A DNA stretch of 64,000 nucleotides from an uncultured Actinomycetes bacterium (GCA_937927725.1 CALBSE010000008.1:141085-205084), one strand, 5' to 3'. Positions 7,953-17,876 are shown, counted from the stretch's first letter. Program-made: numbers and translations. Notes: generated by a model from the letters alone, not told the origin.

Positions 7953-9236
7953 TTAGCGGCCGACCTGCTTGATGGCCGCAGCACCCCAGTAGGCAGCGGC
8001 GTCGCCGAGGTCGTCTTCAATGCGAAGCAATTGGTTGTACTTGGCAACGCGATCGCTACGAGCCGGAGCACCAGTCTTGATCTGACCGCAGTTGGTGGCC
8101 ACAGCAAGATCGGCGATGGTGGTGTCTTCGGTTTCTCCCGAACGGTGCGACATGACAGCGGTGTAACCGGCACGAGTTGCCATGGCCACCGATTCAAGAG
8201 TCTCGGTAAGCGAACCGATTTGATTGACCTTCACCAAAATCGAGTTGGCGACACCGACCTCGATGCCGCGAGACAGGCGCTCGACGTTGGTGACGAACAA
8301 GTCATCGCCCACGAGTTGGACCTTGTCGCCAATTGCGGCGGTGAGCTTTGACCAGCCATCCCAATCCTCTTCGGCCATTCCGTCTTCAATCGAAACGATC
8401 GGGTACTTCGAGACGAGCTCCTGGAGGTAGCCAACCATCTCCGCCGGAGCCAGTGATCGGCCTTCGCCGGCGAGGACGTAATTACCGTCTTTGTAGAACT
8501 CCGTCGACGCCGCGTCGAGGGCGATCGCGATGTCAGTACCAGGCGTAAAGCCGGCCTTTTCGATGGCTTCGAGCAGGAGCTTCACTGCATCTTCGTTTGA
8601 TGCAAGGTTCGGGGCGAATCCACCTTCGTCACCAATTGCCGTGGAGAGATTGCGATCGTGGAGAACCTTCTTGAGCACGTGATAAGTCTCGGCACCCCAA
8701 CGGAGTGCCTCAGAGAACGACGCAGCGCCAACAGGCATGATCATGAATTCCTGAATGTCGACGTTGTTATCGGCATGTTCACCACCATTGAGCACGTTCA
8801 TCATTGGAACGGGCAGAACGTGGGCGTTCACGCCACCGACGTATCGGTAGAGGGGCACTGCGAGTTCGTCGGCAGCAGCGCGAGCAACGGCAAGCGACAC
8901 ACCAAGAATCGCGTTTGCGCCGAGGCGGCTCTTGTTGTCAGTGCCATCAAGTTCAAGAAGTACGCGGTCGATATCGCGCTGATCCAGGGCGTCGAACCCA
9001 ACAAGTGCATCGTAAATTTCGTCGTCGACATGAGCGACGGCGTCGAGCACACCCTTACCCATGTAACGAGCTTCGCCATCACGAAGTTCGACGGCCTCGA
9101 ACGCACCAGTGGATGCGCCAGACGGAACCATGGCCCGACCAGTCGCCCCCGATTCGAGGATGACTTCGACCTCGACGGTCGGGTTGCCGCGACTGTCGAG
9201 AACCTCGCGGCCAGCGATATGTTCGATGATGCTCAT
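7953..9236 (-). CDS. eno: Enolase
   Basis: This 427-residue enolase converts 2-phosphoglycerate to phosphoenolpyruvate in glycolysis. Recognisable parts are the N-terminal SRGNPTVEVEV, the metal-ligand segment SIEDGMAEEDWDGW, and the signature VKVNQIGSLTETLE followed by MSHRSGETEDTTIADLAV near the C-terminus. The length is normal for a bacterial enolase. A GAGGAG ribosome binding site precedes the ATG by about ten bases. The gene sits between mazG and ftsB in the conserved block. Confidence 0.98.
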   Translation of the reverse strand: MSIIEHIAGREVLDSRGNPTVEVEVILESGATGRAMVPSGASTGAFEAVELRDGEARYMGKGVLDAVAHVDDEIYDALVGFDALDQRDIDRVLLELDGTDNKSRLGANAILGVSLAVARAAADELAVPLYRYVGGVNAHVLPVPMMNVLNGGEHADNNVDIQEFMIMPVGAASFSEALRWGAETYHVLKKVLHDRNLSTAIGDEGGFAPNLASNEDAVKLLLEAIEKAGFTPGTDIAIALDAASTEFYKDGNYVLAGEGRSLAPAEMVGYLQELVSKYPIVSIEDGMAEEDWDGWSKLTAAIGDKVQLVGDDLFVTNVERLSRGIEVGVANSILVKVNQIGSLTETLESVAMATRAGYTAVMSHRSGETEDTTIADLAVATNCGQIKTGAPARSDRVAKYNQLLRIEDDLGDAAAYWGAAAIKQVGR

Positions 9237-9308
9237 GGGATCGGGGGCTCCTCGTCGATGGGGCTTCCGTGGAAGTTTTCCACGTCGACACGCGAGCGGT
9301 GGGGACGG

Positions 9309-10673
9309 TCAGAGACCCGCGCGTCCACCTAGTTCAGCACTCCGAGCGGCATCGCGGTAGTTCACCGCTGCCGCGCGCAACGCGGTCTCCGGATCGATCC
9401 CGGCGCGACGGGCCTCGTCGACAATCGCGAAGAGCAGCGCTCCGGTGGTTTGATCATCCGCTGTCTCCCCAAAATCGCGAACGGCCGACTCGACGGATAC
9501 CGGAACCGGAAGGGCGATCGGATCGACGTCGGTGAGAGCGCCGGCCTTCTTTTGAATTTTGAGGGCGTAGAGCAGCGCTGGAATCGCGTCGGGTACGCCG
9601 TCGAAGACGCTCTCGCGCCCTTTTTCATCTTTCTTGATCTGTTCCCAATTACGAACAACGGCGTCGGAATCTTCCGCGTCGACATCTCCAAAGACATGTG
9701 GATGACGAGAACGCAACTTGTCATGCACGTTGAGAGCGACATCAGCGATGGTGAACTGCCCTTCTTCCGAGGCCAATTGACTATGGAAGAGCACCTGGAA
9801 AAGGAGATCACCCAATTCCTCTTCAAGATGTTCGTACCCGGTACCAGCTTCGACGTCGAGATGGTCGATCGCCTCGAGCACTTCGTAGGACTCTTCTAAG
9901 AGATGACGCCGAAGCGACTCGTGGGTCTGTTCACGATCCCAGGGGCATTCAGCTCGAAGTACGGCAACCAATTCCGCAAAACGAACGAACTCCTGCGCAA
10001 CTGGAGCGGCGAGTTCCGGGATGTAAATCGAAGTGAGATGGTCAGCCGCGATGCGATCAAGGTCAACCCACGAAACTTCCTCAACGACTTCGTCAGGTAG
10101 GCCGAGACGTTGCAAAACCGTCACCGTGGCGTCGGCGGCAAGACATGAATCGATACCGGCATCAAGAGCGAGCTTTAGGTCCGAAAGAACATCAGCGGAG
10201 TCGCACTGGGCAACTAAGAGTGGACCGCGCTCCCCTGCTGCTTCGGCGGCGAACCGATGACCATCGATAATCCTCACACCGACCGACACCGGATCGATTC
10301 CGAGACGAGCCCACGTGAGATCAAGAAAGGAAAGAGAAGGGATGATCTCGACCTCGCAGCGATCATCTGCCAGCAACAACTCCACGGTGCGTTCGGCAAC
10401 GATCGGAGATCCCGGTACCGCGTAGAGGATTTCACCGCTTTCGACCGCAGCACTGACTAACCGTTCCACGATGGTCGGATAGACGTCGTCGATAGACGAC
10501 GCCGATTCGTAGACATCATCGAACGACGTTGCTGCTTGAATAACAACGGCCGCCGGGTGACGACGAGTGCGAACAAATTGCGTTGGAATCGCGTTGATCG
10601 CCTCGCGAGTACCAACAGTTAAGAGTTCAACATCTCCAGGCCCCAGCCCGACGATGACAACTCGCGGCATCAT
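9309..10673 (-). CDS. mazG: MazG family protein with N-terminal tetrapyrrole-methylase-like domain
   Basis: This 454-residue two-domain protein begins MMPRVVIVGLGPGD. The N-terminal part resembles the tetrapyrrole (corrin/porphyrin) methylase fold, as in the YabN-type proteins of firmicutes. The C-terminal part (from about residue 245) is a MazG nucleoside triphosphate pyrophosphohydrolase, with CPWDREQTHESLRRHLLEES and EEELGDLLFQVLFHSQLA carrying the acidic metal ligands. MazG removes aberrant or excess NTPs. Start: two ATG codons at 10673 and 10670, 13 bases after the foldase stop; the extra upstream reading lies inside the foldase gene. The final 90 residues look like a partial second MazG repeat. 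Confidence 0.9.
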   Translation of the reverse strand: MMPRVVIVGLGPGDVELLTVGTREAINAIPTQFVRTRRHPAAVVIQAATSFDDVYESASSIDDVYPTIVERLVSAAVESGEILYAVPGSPIVAERTVELLLADDRCEVEIIPSLSFLDLTWARLGIDPVSVGVRIIDGHRFAAEAAGERGPLLVAQCDSADVLSDLKLALDAGIDSCLAADATVTVLQRLGLPDEVVEEVSWVDLDRIAADHLTSIYIPELAAPVAQEFVRFAELVAVLRAECPWDREQTHESLRRHLLEESYEVLEAIDHLDVEAGTGYEHLEEELGDLLFQVLFHSQLASEEGQFTIADVALNVHDKLRSRHPHVFGDVDAEDSDAVVRNWEQIKKDEKGRESVFDGVPDAIPALLYALKIQKKAGALTDVDPIALPVPVSVESAVRDFGETADDQTTGALLFAIVDEARRAGIDPETALRAAAVNYRDAARSAELGGRAGL

Positions 10674-10686
10674 CGGTGACTGCAGA

Positions 10687-11793
10687 TCACTGCAACGGAA
10701 GTCCGGCAACGGTGGTTGCGGTGGCCCCTGAGGGAGCCGTGATCTTTGCTGAGGTCGCATTGAACGTTCCATAGCGACCGTTCACCGAAATCTTCGCTGT
10801 TGCCGCAATGCGCATCAGTTCAGCACTCACAATGGAGTCGGCGTTGTCCACGACTGACTGCTTGAGTGACTCTTTCAGTTGCTCAAAGGTCAACTTACCG
10901 CGAGCCGTGACGAGCACAAGGTGATAACCGAATTTGGTCTTAACGGGCTCTCCGACAACCCCGATCGGCTGCGTCCATGCTGCATCGTCGAATTCGGTCA
11001 CGTACGTGCCCTTGGCGCTGCAAGGAAGCGCACCACCAGATGACGCCGAACCAGTGTCTTGAGACTTTGCCGAAGCAATTGCGGCGAAGTTCGTCGTTCC
11101 CTTGAGTTGTGACTGGATGTCTTTGATTGCGGTCAGCGCCGCTGCGTATTGCGCATCGGTGGCCGTCGTTGAGCTGGAACCAGAACCAGCGAGCACAAGA
11201 ATATGGCTCGCACACACGAGATCGCCTTGATACTGATCCTTCGTTGACTCGTAGAGTTTGCGAAGACCTTCGTCGGTTTGCGCTTCAGCGACGACAGCTG
11301 CGCCGAGAACATTCTGTGCGGCGACGCCGTCAATAAGCGTCTGCTGGTAAGTAACGGGAAGGTCGCCGAATACCGACGAACCGGAACCAGTAGTGAAGTT
11401 TTTTTCAAGCAGCGTTTTCGCGCTCGCTCGATCGGCGTCTGTCACCGTAAGGCCGCGATCTTCGACACCGATCTGAGCCAGCTGAAGATTCAACTGATCA
11501 TTCAGGAACGCCGACGTATATGACGTTGCCCACGAATTGCCGTCGGCTGACTTGAGCTGGCTCGCACCGCCCGACGTTGCATACACCTTCGAGAAGGCCT
11601 CGATCTGTGACTGGAACTCGCTATCGGACAGGGTCCACTTGTTCACGGTCAGAGCAGTTGGGTTCACCGCCGAACATGAGGTACCCACGAGCGAGAGCAC
11701 GAGGGCGAGCAGGATGGCGGCGATGGAGATGTTGCGCGTCGTCTTCACAAGGTTTCTCACACTAACGGAGCCAGCAGAGGCCCCGACAGTCAT
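10687..11793 (-). CDS. Parvulin-type peptidyl-prolyl isomerase, probable lipoprotein (SurA/PrsA-like)
   Basis: This 368-residue exported foldase has a signal segment at about 22-39 ending in VGTSC, an imperfect lipobox with Cys40, which suggests a membrane-anchored lipoprotein. The middle holds a SurA-N-like helical region; residues 190-310 match the rotamase (PpiC) domain, with CASHILV near its start and PVKTKFGYHLVLVTAR near its end. It would help fold exported proteins outside the membrane. The ATG start overlaps the mfd stop by four bases; a GTG at 11760 would give a more typical short signal peptide. In mycobacteria the equivalent place holds the lipoprotein gene lpqU. Confidence 0.87.
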   Translation of the reverse strand: MTVGASAGSVSVRNLVKTTRNISIAAILLALVLSLVGTSCSAVNPTALTVNKWTLSDSEFQSQIEAFSKVYATSGGASQLKSADGNSWATSYTSAFLNDQLNLQLAQIGVEDRGLTVTDADRASAKTLLEKNFTTGSGSSVFGDLPVTYQQTLIDGVAAQNVLGAAVVAEAQTDEGLRKLYESTKDQYQGDLVCASHILVLAGSGSSSTTATDAQYAAALTAIKDIQSQLKGTTNFAAIASAKSQDTGSASSGGALPCSAKGTYVTEFDDAAWTQPIGVVGEPVKTKFGYHLVLVTARGKLTFEQLKESLKQSVVDNADSIVSAELMRIAATAKISVNGRYGTFNATSAKITAPSGATATTVAGLPLQ

Positions 11794-14700
11794 CCCTCGT
11801 CTTCTGGGACCAGATCGGCGAAGGCCGAGACAAGGTCTTCAATGAGTGATCCCGCCGAATTCAGGTGTAACTGGAGCTGTTGAGGCTCGGCCTTATACAC
11901 CGACCCCTTGTAGAGCCGGTCAAGTCGGATCGTGGCGGAGGTTCGCAGGGCCAATGGCGAGATCCGAGCAACGAACTTCGGCCCTCCAAACCCAGGTCCT
12001 TTCGTCACGGTGATGTCGGTGACACCTGTCCTCACGCATTCGGCCCGCAGGCGGGCGACCTCGAGCAGGGCTTCGGCATCGGCAGGAACCGGCCCGTACC
12101 GGTCTTCCCATTCCGCCCGAATATCGGCAACCTCGGCCGACGAAGACACCGCTGCAAGTCGGCGATAGGCCTCGAGTCGAAGATCTTCGCGCTCGACATA
12201 GGACGAAGGAAGCGAGGCGTCGACCGGGAGTTCCAGTTTGATCTCGGCCGGCTCAGGGATTGGCTCGCCCTTCAATTCCGCAACCGCCTCGGTCACCATC
12301 TGGCAATACAGGTCGTAGCCAACCGACGAGATGTGCCCGCTTTGTCCACTGCCAAGCAAATTGCCTGCACCTCGAATTTCGAGATCGCGCATTGCGATGC
12401 GGAAACCCGATCCAAGTTCGGTGGCTTCACCAATAGTGCGAAGCCGTTCGAACGCCTGCTCGGTGAGTGCACGATCCGGAGGAAAGAATAAATAGGCATA
12501 CGCGCGACTTCCCGAACGACCGACGCGACCGCGCAACTGATGCAACTGTCCGAGCCCAAGCAGATCGGCCCGATCGACCACCAACGTATTCACTGTGGGC
12601 ATATCGATTCCGGACTCGATGATGGTGGTGCAAACAAGCACATCGAATGCGCCCTCCCAGAAATCAAGCACGACCTTCTCGAGTGTTCCTTCATCCATTT
12701 GGCCGTGAGCAACAGCAATTCGCGCTTCCGGAACGAGCTCAGCAAGATTTGCCGCGACGCGCTCGATGTCTTGCACGCGGTTGTGCACGAAGAACACTTG
12801 CCCTTCACGCAAGAGTTCGCGCCGAATCGATTCGGCCACTGCTCGCTCGTCGTATTCACCGACGTAGGTGAGGATCGGCTGACGTTCGCTCGGCGGCGTA
12901 TTCAGCAACGTGAGATCACGAATTCCAGTAAGGCTCATCTCAAGCGTTCTCGGAATAGGCGTCGCAGAGAGCGTTAGAACATCAACGCCAACTTTGAGAC
13001 CCTTGATGGCCTCTTTGTGGGAAACGCCAAATCGCTGTTCTTCATCGACAACAAGTAGTCCAAGATCTTTGAAAGCAAGTCCTTCGGCCAAAAGCCGATG
13101 CGTTCCAATCACTACATCGACGTCACCAGATTCAAGATCAGCGATGACCTTCTTGGCCTGCGCATTCGTCAGGAATCGACTGAGCATCTCGACACGAACT
13201 GGATAGCCAGCGAATCGCTCGCTGAAGGTTTGTAAGTGCTGTTGAGCGAGAAGCGTGGTGGGGACAAGCACTGCTGCTTGTTTGCCGTCTTGCACCGCTT
13301 TGAACACGGCGCGCACAGCAACCTCGGTCTTTCCGAAACCGACATCACCGCAAACGAGGCGGTCCATCGGCGACTCGCCTTCCATGTCAGCCTTGACCTC
13401 GGCGATCGCAATCTTTTGGTCGGGAGTGGGTTCGTACGGGAACGACTCTTCGAGCTCGCGCTGCCAAGGCGTATCGGGTGCAAAGGCGTGGCCCGGCGCA
13501 TGAATTCGCTTTTGGTAAAGAACAACGAGTTCCTGCGCAATCTCCGTGACCGCTTCGCGAACTCGGGCCTTGCTCTTCTGCCATTCTCCGCCACCAAGAC
13601 GACTCAAACTCGGTGAATCGCCTCCGGTGTAGGGACGAATCGCATCGACCTGATCGCTCGGAACATAAAGACGATCGTCGCCGCGGTATTCCAAAAGCAG
13701 ATAGTCGCGCTCAACTCCCCCAATTGCCCGCTTCACCATTCCGCCGTAACGGCCAACACCATGCTGATAGTGCACGACGAAGTCGCCAGGAGCGAGGTCA
13801 TCGAAATGACCTTGTGAAACTGCCTTGCGCGGTCGCGCGCGCCTATGCGCACGCCGGCGACCGGTGACATCAGATTCGGCGAGAAGAGCAAGGCCGATTT
13901 GCGGCAACCGGACGCCGCGCTCAAGCGGAGCAACAACAACGTGACCACCGGGCGCAGCAAGATCCTCAAGTCCACGCTCATCGAAGGAAAGGTGGACGCC
14001 TTGATCGCCGAGGAGTGTCACCAAACGATCAGCAGAGCCAGTTCCATCTGCAGCGACAACCACCGTTGCACCGTCAGACAGCATCGAGCGCAATTGATCG
14101 ACAAGCATGGTTCCGTCGCCAACTACTGGATCCCACCCGGAAGCACCGATGACCGGAGTGCTTGGCGAGTCGGGAACATCGAGCACTGTCCACATCGGCG
14201 CAGTCGTTCGTCCAAGAAGACGTTCAAAGGGAACATGTAACTGTGGGAACGATCCTTCCGCTCCCCACGTACGAGAGAGGGACTGCTCAAGGTCTTGTTC
14301 TTCGGCGAGAATGTCACCTGCGCGATCTCGCATTCTGCGCGGTTCGATCAGCAATACCTGCGCATCGTCACGAAGCAGATCGAACAGCACATCAGGATCA
14401 TCGGCATTGTCATCCACCAGCCACGGCAGCCAACTTTCCATACCATCAAACATCTGCCCTTCGGAAAGTCGCTCCCATTGCTCGCGGCCCCACGGCTGCG
14501 CACCAACAAGTGCCGCAGCGCGTTCACGGACCTCGTCCGTTGGCAGAAGTTCGCGACACGGAAAAATCGTGACTTCGGCGACCGACACCGTTGCTCGCTG
14601 ATCGGCGATCGAAAACTCTGTGAGTCGATCTACCTCGTCACCCCAAAGGTCAATACGAACAGGAACGTCGGCCGTACTCGGGTAAATATCAACGATCGAA

Positions 14701-15227
14701 CCGCGGACTGCGACTTCGCCACGGTGCTCGACCTGCACCTCGCGTCGGTAGCCGAAACTCACCAGGTGTTCGATGAGTTCAACCGGATCGGCAACATCGC
14801 CGACACCAATCGTTATCGGTTCGATTTCGCCAACGTGGGGGCCGAGCCGCTGCACAAGCGCCCGAACCGGCGCCACGATCACTGCTGGCGCTCGTTCGGG
14901 TTCATGAAGTCGCCACAGCACCCGTGAGCGCCGACCCATCGTGTCGATCGCCGGACTCACGCGTTCGAAGGGAAGGGTCTCCCATGCGGGAAAGAGTTCG
15001 ACCTCGTCATCTCCGAGGAAGGCAGCGAGGTCGTGGACCAGACGTTCAGCTTCGGCAGTCGTTGGAACAGCGACAACAACAGGCCGACGTTCCGCCCGCT
15101 GCACCAACGAGGAAATCGTGATGGCTCTGGCCGGTTCAGGGATCACGATCGAACCCTCACGGCGACCAAGGATCGAGACGAGCGCAGGCTCGTCAGCCAT
15201 CATCGGGATCAGATCGGACAGAGCCAT
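11790..15227 (-). CDS. mfd: Transcription-repair coupling factor Mfd
   Basis: This 1145-residue DNA translocase removes RNA polymerase stalled at DNA damage and recruits UvrA. Domains in order are a UvrB-like N-terminal region, the RNA-polymerase-interaction (CarD-like) domain around residues 475-560 with GDFVVHYQHGVGRYGG, the RecG-like helicase core with Walker A GDVGFGKTE near 625 and DEEQ near 727, and the C-terminal D7 region. The length is typical. GAGGT precedes the ATG. A 12-base palindrome (15239-15250) lies just upstream. It starts the minus-strand run mfd, foldase, mazG, eno, ftsB. Confidence 0.98.
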   Translation of the reverse strand: MALSDLIPMMADEPALVSILGRREGSIVIPEPARAITISSLVQRAERRPVVVAVPTTAEAERLVHDLAAFLGDDEVELFPAWETLPFERVSPAIDTMGRRSRVLWRLHEPERAPAVIVAPVRALVQRLGPHVGEIEPITIGVGDVADPVELIEHLVSFGYRREVQVEHRGEVAVRGSIVDIYPSTADVPVRIDLWGDEVDRLTEFSIADQRATVSVAEVTIFPCRELLPTDEVRERAAALVGAQPWGREQWERLSEGQMFDGMESWLPWLVDDNADDPDVLFDLLRDDAQVLLIEPRRMRDRAGDILAEEQDLEQSLSRTWGAEGSFPQLHVPFERLLGRTTAPMWTVLDVPDSPSTPVIGASGWDPVVGDGTMLVDQLRSMLSDGATVVVAADGTGSADRLVTLLGDQGVHLSFDERGLEDLAAPGGHVVVAPLERGVRLPQIGLALLAESDVTGRRRAHRRARPRKAVSQGHFDDLAPGDFVVHYQHGVGRYGGMVKRAIGGVERDYLLLEYRGDDRLYVPSDQVDAIRPYTGGDSPSLSRLGGGEWQKSKARVREAVTEIAQELVVLYQKRIHAPGHAFAPDTPWQRELEESFPYEPTPDQKIAIAEVKADMEGESPMDRLVCGDVGFGKTEVAVRAVFKAVQDGKQAAVLVPTTLLAQQHLQTFSERFAGYPVRVEMLSRFLTNAQAKKVIADLESGDVDVVIGTHRLLAEGLAFKDLGLLVVDEEQRFGVSHKEAIKGLKVGVDVLTLSATPIPRTLEMSLTGIRDLTLLNTPPSERQPILTYVGEYDERAVAESIRRELLREGQVFFVHNRVQDIERVAANLAELVPEARIAVAHGQMDEGTLEKVVLDFWEGAFDVLVCTTIIESGIDMPTVNTLVVDRADLLGLGQLHQLRGRVGRSGSRAYAYLFFPPDRALTEQAFERLRTIGEATELGSGFRIAMRDLEIRGAGNLLGSGQSGHISSVGYDLYCQMVTEAVAELKGEPIPEPAEIKLELPVDASLPSSYVEREDLRLEAYRRLAAVSSSAEVADIRAEWEDRYGPVPADAEALLEVARLRAECVRTGVTDITVTKGPGFGGPKFVARISPLALRTSATIRLDRLYKGSVYKAEPQQLQLHLNSAGSLIEDLVSAFADLVPEDEG

Positions 15228-15238
15228 GGGACCTCAGG

Positions 15239-15250
15239 ACACGCGCGTGT
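15239..15250. promoter_or_regulatory. 12-base perfect palindrome ACACGCGCGTGT upstream of mfd
   Basis: The palindrome lies 11 bases upstream of the mfd start codon in the divergent mfd/kimA region. A second inverted repeat (CCCGGC at 15252-15257 with GCCGGG at 15267-15272) follows at once. They could be a protein binding site or an mRNA hairpin near the mfd start. No known operator is recognised. Confidence 0.3.
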
Positions 15251-15412
15251 GCCCGGCACGAGCCGAGCCGGGGGTAGGTCCGAGAGGGTACCCGGCGCCG
15301 GTCACCAGAACGGCCTGTGGGGAGCGGAAAGAGTGGATTCAGGTTTCGGCAATGTGAAACTCGTCTCTGGTGATTGCGCTGAGTGCCTCTGCGGGTGTCA
15401 ACTAGCCCACGT

Positions 15413-17437
15413 ATGACTGCACCCACAGAGAGTCAAAGTTCGACCGGTCCAGCACCACTGCCGGCGACAGCATCCGTAGAGATTCCCGAGAGCCGTTCCT
15501 TCCGGTTCAAGAACAAGGTTCTTGGTCGCGCGCTCAACACCGATCAGCTCGAACACGAGCGCCTTACGAACACCACCGCACTTGCGGTTTTCTCTTCTGA
15601 TGCTCTGTCATCTACGGCATATGCGTCAGAAGAAATTCTCCGCACGCTGCTCGGAATCGGCGTCGTAGGTGGCATCGGCGCCCTTGCCTTCAATTACGTG
15701 ATGCCGATCACCATCGCGATGGTTGCGGTGCTCGTGATCCTTATTTTCAGCTACCGACAAACCATCAAGGCCTACCCGTCTGCCGGTGGCGCGTACATCG
15801 TCACGAAAGACAACCTCGGCCTGCTTCCCGCTCAGGTTGCCGGTGTCGCGCTTCTCACCGATTACATCCTCACCGTGTCGGTGTCGGTATCGGCTGGCGT
15901 CGCTGCCCTCTACTCGGTCTTCCACGGGGTCTACCCCTATCGAGTTCCGATCGCCGTTCTCTTTATCGCCATCATCGCTTGGGGCAACCTTCGCGGCGTG
16001 AAGGAATCGGGAAAGCTTTTCGCGATTCCGACCTACGCATTCCTTGTTTCGATGATCTTGATGATCCTTGTCGGCATTGTGAAGAACACCTTCGGCGGCG
16101 GGCTTCACGATGTCCCGCTTGATCATGTGCAGGTCGAGGCGCTTCAGACCACTGGTGTTGCCGGAATCTTCCTCATCCTCCATGCCTTCGCTTCTGGCGG
16201 CGCGGCCATGACCGGCGTCGAGGCCATCTCCAACGGGGTGCCGGCATTTAAGGCCCCCGAGTGGAAGAACGCTCGCAAGACCCTCATGGTCATGGGTGGT
16301 TTCCTCGGGTTCATGTTCCTCGGAATTTCCTGGCTTGCCACCGCAATGCACGTCGTTCCCAGCGAAGACAAGACGGTTCTTTCACAGATCGCCCAAGGCG
16401 TCTACGGAAATGCCGCGTTTGGCAAGGGTCTCTACATCTTCACTCAGGCAGCAACCATGCTCATCTTGGTGCTTGCGGCGAATACCGCCTTTGCCGACTT
16501 TCCCCGTCTTGCCAGCTTCCACGCTGACGACGCGTTTATGCCGAAACAGCTCACAAAGCGCGGTCATCGACTCGTTTTCTCAAACGGCATCATCTCGCTC
16601 GCCATCGTGGCTGCCTTTATGGTGGTTCTCCTCGGTGCAGACGTTTCAAAGCTGATTCCGCTTTATGCAATCGGCGTATTCACGAGCTTCACGCTTTCGC
16701 AGGCTGGTATGGCTCGTCGCCACGTCCGCTTGAAGGAACCAGGCTGGAAGCTCGGCCTCTTTATTAATGGACTCGGTGCGATTGCTACCGGTGTCGTCAC
16801 CATCGTCATCGGCTACACCAAGTTCATGCATGGCGCATGGGTCATCGTGCTACTTGTTCCGATCCTCGTGTACCTCCTCGTTCGCCTGAACCATCAGTAC
16901 GAATCTGAAAAGGCAGAACTTGAGGAAGATGCAGTACTCGCTGCGACCGCGCCAATCCTCAAGCGACACGCGGTGGTCGTCCTCGTTGACCGCCTCGACC
17001 GCACCTCGGCTCGTGCCCTCCAGTACGCCCGCACACTCAACCCCGACCGTCTCGGAGCGGTGCATATCGCCGTCGATGAGCACCGAGCAGAATTGCTGGC
17101 AGACGAGTGGAGTGGTCTGGCTCTCAAAAAGTTGCCTCTCGAAATCCGCGAGTGCCCCGACCGTCGAATCAACCGCACGGTGCTTGAACTCGTGACTGAG
17201 CTCGCCAGCGATGGCGATACCGAAGTCACGATTCTCATTCCCCGTCGCGAGTACCGCTCACGCTGGCATCGTCTCCTCCACGACCACACCGCTGACAGCA
17301 TTGCGAAGGCACTCAGCGATGTCCCTCACGCCAATGTGACCTTCGTTCCGTATCACCTCACTCGTTCCGCCAAGGGCCAGCACGTGCACCATGTCGAACA
17401 TGGCGCAGTGTCAGGAACTTCGGACATTCACAACTGA
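15413..17437 (+). CDS. KimA-type potassium importer with USP-like C-terminal domain (copy 1)
   Basis: This 674-residue APC-superfamily transporter resembles the B. subtilis K+ importer KimA (YdaO) along its whole membrane part: FSSDALSSTAY, SYRQTIKAYPSAGGAY, the long loop MTGVEAISNGVPAFKAPEWK, and LIPLYAIGVFTSFTLSQAGM. About twelve membrane helices end near residue 495. The tail, about 170 residues, is cytoplasmic and USP-like (VVVLVDRLDRTSARALQYAR, ILIPRREYRSRWHRLLHD); in KimA the tail binds c-di-AMP. The ATG at 15413 is chosen because upstream sequence in frame is not protein-like. It lacks a clear ribosome binding site. It is closely similar to the copy at 30329, by eye about two thirds identical or more (not computed). 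No ydaO riboswitch was seen upstream. Confidence 0.85.
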   Translation: MTAPTESQSSTGPAPLPATASVEIPESRSFRFKNKVLGRALNTDQLEHERLTNTTALAVFSSDALSSTAYASEEILRTLLGIGVVGGIGALAFNYVMPITIAMVAVLVILIFSYRQTIKAYPSAGGAYIVTKDNLGLLPAQVAGVALLTDYILTVSVSVSAGVAALYSVFHGVYPYRVPIAVLFIAIIAWGNLRGVKESGKLFAIPTYAFLVSMILMILVGIVKNTFGGGLHDVPLDHVQVEALQTTGVAGIFLILHAFASGGAAMTGVEAISNGVPAFKAPEWKNARKTLMVMGGFLGFMFLGISWLATAMHVVPSEDKTVLSQIAQGVYGNAAFGKGLYIFTQAATMLILVLAANTAFADFPRLASFHADDAFMPKQLTKRGHRLVFSNGIISLAIVAAFMVVLLGADVSKLIPLYAIGVFTSFTLSQAGMARRHVRLKEPGWKLGLFINGLGAIATGVVTIVIGYTKFMHGAWVIVLLVPILVYLLVRLNHQYESEKAELEEDAVLAATAPILKRHAVVVLVDRLDRTSARALQYARTLNPDRLGAVHIAVDEHRAELLADEWSGLALKKLPLEIRECPDRRINRTVLELVTELASDGDTEVTILIPRREYRSRWHRLLHDHTADSIAKALSDVPHANVTFVPYHLTRSAKGQHVHHVEHGAVSGTSDIHN

Positions 17438-17438
17438 G

Positions 17439-17825
17439 ATGGCTCTTTTCACGTCAAAGGCAAAGCGCGCTGAAGAGGCGCGAGTCACTGAAACCCGGGC
17501 TGCGTTCGAAGAGCTGGGCCGGCTTTCACTCGATGGTGTCATTCCCATCGCCGACGTTGCCTGGCGAGACCACGTCAAGGTCGCGGGGCGCATCAAAGCG
17601 ATGAGGATCCAACCCTGGGCAGAACAGGTTGCAAGCCTTGAATTGACCCTTGCCGATGAAACCGGCGGCATCACCGTCGTCTTTATGGGTCGTCGCACAC
17701 TTGGCGGCGTGAAACTCGGAACCCATCTCGTGGTCGATGGCATGGCGAGCGAAAGTCATGGCTTGCTCACCATCTTGAACCCGGCCTACCAACTACTGCC
17801 CCGCCAGGTCGCGCTTCCTTACTGA
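17439..17825 (+). CDS. OB-fold nucleic-acid-binding-type protein
   Basis: This 128-residue protein begins one base after the KimA stop. From about residue 35 it reads as a single OB-fold (VKVAGRIKAMRIQPW, LELTLADETGGITVVFMGR, LGTHLVVDGMASES), the pattern of tRNA_anti-type OB domains as in DNA helicase RecG or tRNA synthetases. The N-terminal 30 residues are charged and helical. The tight spacing indicates one transcript with the K+ importer. Similar stand-alone OB proteins occur next to Trk/TrkA genes in actinobacteria, but I cannot say what this one binds. Confidence 0.75.
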   Translation: MALFTSKAKRAEEARVTETRAAFEELGRLSLDGVIPIADVAWRDHVKVAGRIKAMRIQPWAEQVASLELTLADETGGITVVFMGRRTLGGVKLGTHLVVDGMASESHGLLTILNPAYQLLPRQVALPY

Positions 17826-17876
17826 AACTGGTCTGCGAGACAACAGCACGCCTCGCTGCTGATTCGTTCCTGAGGC

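Noticed and set aside
15228..15412. A c-di-AMP (ydaO) riboswitch before kimA copy 1
   Set aside because: None of the conserved ydaO blocks was found here, before copy 2 (30161-30328) or before rpf. A covariance search would be decisive.
15626..16351. A 241-codon frame on the minus strand inside kimA copy 1
   Set aside because: It is the low-complexity complement of a conserved membrane protein; a similar shadow exists in copy 2.
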